A stretch of DNA of 64,000 nt, taken from the NCBI GenBank assembly GCA_035506135.1, contig DATJPY010000052.1, positions 1-64,000 on the forward strand, given 5' to 3'. How positions within the stretch are numbered: the stretch's first letter is position 1; each line of letters opens with the position of its first letter. A model generated the notes under the pieces. That model did no database searches and was not told the origin of the DNA. It was given only the letters and a program-made list of their open reading frames with translations. Source of the stretch: DATJPY01 sp035506135 (GTDB taxonomy: Bacteria; Myxococcota_A; UBA9160; PR03). Of the stretch, positions 61,880-64,000 are shown piece by piece. Both the position numbers and the translations under genes were made by a program.

Positions 61880-62632
61880 ATGGATCTGCACGGCGCAGCG
61901 CTTCCCCACTTCGTCTGCCCGCGGATCGCGCATGGTATCCGCGTCGACGGCGACGTCCACAAGGCGCCCTGGCCGTCGATCGCGCCGCTCTGGCTGGTGC
62001 CGTCGGACGGGCGGGGTGCGACCCCCGACGAGGACGCGGCGCTGCGCCACCTGGCGCGCGATGCACCGCCCCTCGATCCCTCGGTGGTCTTCCAGCCGAC
62101 GGCGGTGCGCGTGTGCCGCGACGACGCGCAGCTCTACGTCGCCTTCCAGTGCGCGGACCGCGACATCTGGGGGAGCTTCAGCGGCCGCAACGCGCCGATC
62201 TATACCGAGGAGGTCGTCGAGGCCTTCCTCGCGCCCGACGGCGACGTGCGGCGCTACGTCGAGCTCGAGACGAGCCCGCGTGGGGCGTGGTTCGAGGCGC
62301 TCGTCGAGAGCCCCGAGCGACGGCGCCGCGGGATGCGCGTCGACCGGGGGTGGCGCTGCGAGGGCTGGCAGCGCGCAGTTCGCGTGCGCGGAGCCTTGAA
62401 GGGCCGGCCGGGAGGCGAGGGCGGGCCGGATTGCTGGTGGAGCGTCGAGTGGGCCATCCCCTTCGCGTCGCTGCCCGGCGGCGTGGCTCCGCGCCCCGGC
62501 GATCGCTGGCGGGCCAACTTCTTCCGCATCGACGCGGCCGGCGGCGGGCAGTTCAGCGCCTGGTCGCCGACGTTCGCCGATCCCCCCGACTTCCACCTGC
62601 CGGAACGCTTCGGAGTCGTGGAGTTCGGCTGA
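61880..62632 (+). CDS. CBM9-like carbohydrate-binding protein
   Basis: 250 residues. IRVDGDVHKAPWPSIAPLWL at the start, VRVCRDDAQLYVAFQCADRD and VVEAFLAPDGDVRRYVELET match carbohydrate-binding module family 9-like proteins (ligand-binding beta sandwich). No signal peptide is evident from this start, so the location is open. No convincing ribosome-binding site; the start is inferred from the domain boundary. Confidence 0.78.
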   Translation: MDLHGAALPHFVCPRIAHGIRVDGDVHKAPWPSIAPLWLVPSDGRGATPDEDAALRHLARDAPPLDPSVVFQPTAVRVCRDDAQLYVAFQCADRDIWGSFSGRNAPIYTEEVVEAFLAPDGDVRRYVELETSPRGAWFEALVESPERRRRGMRVDRGWRCEGWQRAVRVRGALKGRPGGEGGPDCWWSVEWAIPFASLPGGVAPRPGDRWRANFFRIDAAGGGQFSAWSPTFADPPDFHLPERFGVVEFG

Positions 62633-62775
62633 CCTGTGACGCGCTTCACAGCGCCGCGCCGCGGAGCGGCCCAAGCTCCTCCCATCTGGCGACGAGTCTC
62701 CCCCAACCCGGAAGGTCGTCGCCCGGAGCCCGGCGGCACCGTGCGCGCGCGTGCCGTCGGGCTCCGCCCCTCCCT

Positions 62776-64000
62776 TCAGCGCGCGGCGCGCAGGCAGGCG
62801 AGCAGCTCCGGATGCTCCTCGAGCGAGCGGGCGAGCGCGTCGGCGATGCCCTCAGCGCGCGCCTCGATCTGCGCGGCCTCCTCCGCCGCGCCCGCGCGGC
62901 GGGCCAGCTCGGACAGGCGGCGCAGCGGCCGCCATGCGCCGCGCGGATGGCCGATCGACTCCGCGACGCGGACCGCCTCGCGCAGGGCCCCGCGCGCGCT
63001 CTCGCGTTCGTCCATCGCGAGCAGCGCCTCGCCCTCGAGCAGGCGGGCGCGCGCCTCGAGCTTGCGAGCGCGGAAGCGGACCGCGCCGGCGAGTTCCTCG
63101 CGCGCACACGCGAGCGCGCGATCGGGAGCGCCCCGGGCGAGCGCCTCCCGGCCGAGCGCGTGCTCGAGGTGGAGCGAGTAGCGCCAGCGCATGAACGGGC
63201 TCGCGCGGGCCACGCGCTCGCGCAGCCGCGCGAGCAGCTCCCCGGCGCGGGCGGTCTCGCCGAGCGCCATGTGGTCGAAGGCGAGGTTGATCTCGGCGTT
63301 GGCAATGATCTCGTCGTCGCCGAACTCGCGCGCGAGCTCGGCGGCGAGGCGGTTGTGCTCCATGGCGCGCGCGTAGCTCCCGATCTCGCCATAGCACCAG
63401 CCGAGCGTGTTGAGGATGCGGGAGCGCCAGGCGCGGTCGCCGATCCGCTCCGTGGTCTCGCGGGCCTGCTCGAGATGCGAGAGCGCGCGGCCGTAGTCGC
63501 CGAGGCAGCAGGCGGCCTTGCCGACGAACCAGGACGACCAGAACAACATGTGCGCCAGGCCGAGGCGGCGCGCGATGGGCACCAGCGGCTCACCGATCTC
63601 CAGGGCTCGCTTGAAGTCGCCGGTCCACTCGGCCGCATCCAACAGGAAGACGCCGGCGACCGTCGCGCCGATCTCGTCGCCCGTCGCCCGGGCGCGGGCG
63701 AGCGCTTCGCGCGAGAGCGCCTCGAAGGCATCGATCGCACCGAACGCGACGACCTGCCGGAAGGCCTCGGCCGTGAGCGCCATGGCTTCCCCCGGCGCCG
63801 CATCACCGGCTCGCGCGATCGAGAGCGCTTCGGAGGCGACCTCCTGCGTGCGGTCGAAGTCGTGCGCCCACACGTAGCTGTGTCCTGCTTGACCGAGGTT
63901 CAGGGCGCGGGCCAGCGGGTCGGCGCTCTGCCCGGCAGCTCGCACGAAGGCCTCGGCCGAGGCGCGGTACTCGGAGAGGTAGAGGCAGGCCAGCGCGAGT
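62776..64000 (-). CDS. TPR-repeat protein, 3' part (5' end outside the window)
   Basis: About 408 residues of an all-helical protein, open across the right edge. Repeats follow the TPR rhythm: HSYVWAHDFDRTQEVASEAL, CCLGDYGRALSHLEQARETT, GEIGSYARAMEHNRLAAELA, LALGETARAGELLARL-type, and RGALREAVRVAESIGHPRGA. A large signalling ATPase or adenylate-cyclase-like protein with a TPR tail is the usual setting for such a C-terminus, but the N-terminal domains are not visible. Convergent with the CBM9-like gene. Confidence 0.7.
   Translation of the reverse strand, partial: LALACLYLSEYRASAEAFVRAAGQSADPLARALNLGQAGHSYVWAHDFDRTQEVASEALSIARAGDAAPGEAMALTAEAFRQVVAFGAIDAFEALSREALARARATGDEIGATVAGVFLLDAAEWTGDFKRALEIGEPLVPIARRLGLAHMLFWSSWFVGKAACCLGDYGRALSHLEQARETTERIGDRAWRSRILNTLGWCYGEIGSYARAMEHNRLAAELAREFGDDEIIANAEINLAFDHMALGETARAGELLARLRERVARASPFMRWRYSLHLEHALGREALARGAPDRALACAREELAGAVRFRARKLEARARLLEGEALLAMDERESARGALREAVRVAESIGHPRGAWRPLRRLSELARRAGAAEEAAQIEARAEGIADALARSLEEHPELLACLRAAR

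Overview
The window is a very GC-rich chromosomal segment from a Gram-negative bacterium (outer-membrane porin, periplasmic adaptor, many signal peptides). Two eukaryotic-type Ser/Thr kinases with large membrane or sensor regions, a PP2C phosphatase, DUF1579 proteins, cytochrome bd beside a full pyruvate:ferredoxin oxidoreductase, and abundant interspersed palindromes resemble Acidobacteriota or a similar deep-branching phylum. The taxon is an inference; no rRNA or tRNA gene was seen.

Layout. 1-2.4 kb (minus strand): an integron-type recombinase (IntI) whose 3' side, not its 5' side, carries an attI-like site followed at once by a methyltransferase cassette that runs off the left edge. This is a reversed integron. 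Behind it lie a small ORF, an intact BrnA antitoxin and only the tail of its BrnT toxin. 2.4-4.8 kb: imuA-imuB mutasome genes without the usual dnaE2. 4.9-8.7 kb: LysE transporter, Nudix hydrolase, cydAB. 8.7-24 kb: an orphan small protein, a CHASE-sensor Ser/Thr kinase, an ABC-2 exporter pair, a MacAB-like four-gene operon, a zinc-ribbon membrane Ser/Thr kinase, and secreted small proteins. 23.8-28.7 kb: two head-to-head secreted zinc peptidases. 28.7-34.5 kb: PP2C phosphatase, then PFOR, a dihydroorotate-dehydrogenase-like gene and a zinc-ribbon gene as a tight operon. 34.5-45.2 kb: an outer-membrane porin, a sensor kinase with a periplasmic binding-protein-like domain, two response regulators, and three secreted sulfatases, which together look like a sulfate-ester sensing, uptake and degradation module.

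45.2-48.3 kb: a TetR-controlled operon (crotonase-like, Rieske oxygenase, TetR) with two near-perfect operators wrapped round its -10 box, then a GlsB-type membrane protein. 48.3-62.6 kb: a glycan locus of divergent transcription units with glycosyltransferases (GT4, GT8, a GT29-like protein), a WbsX/GH99-like protein, a single-chain ABC exporter, a sugar-kinase-like phosphotransferase, a CBM9-like protein, methyltransferase and oxygenase genes, and a single-polypeptide fusion of a Gfo/Idh/MocA oxidoreductase with a phytanoyl-CoA-dioxygenase-type domain. The right edge holds the 3' part of a TPR protein.

Cross-cutting signals: six copies of a C-rich palindromic element between 3.6 and 23.8 kb, one inside imuB and one forming the end of the LysE gene; a second element also read through in imuB; a compound hairpin repeated before two macB-operon genes; and a near-identical palindrome upstream of cydAB, PFOR and the sensor kinase, which suggests a shared redox or energy regulon.
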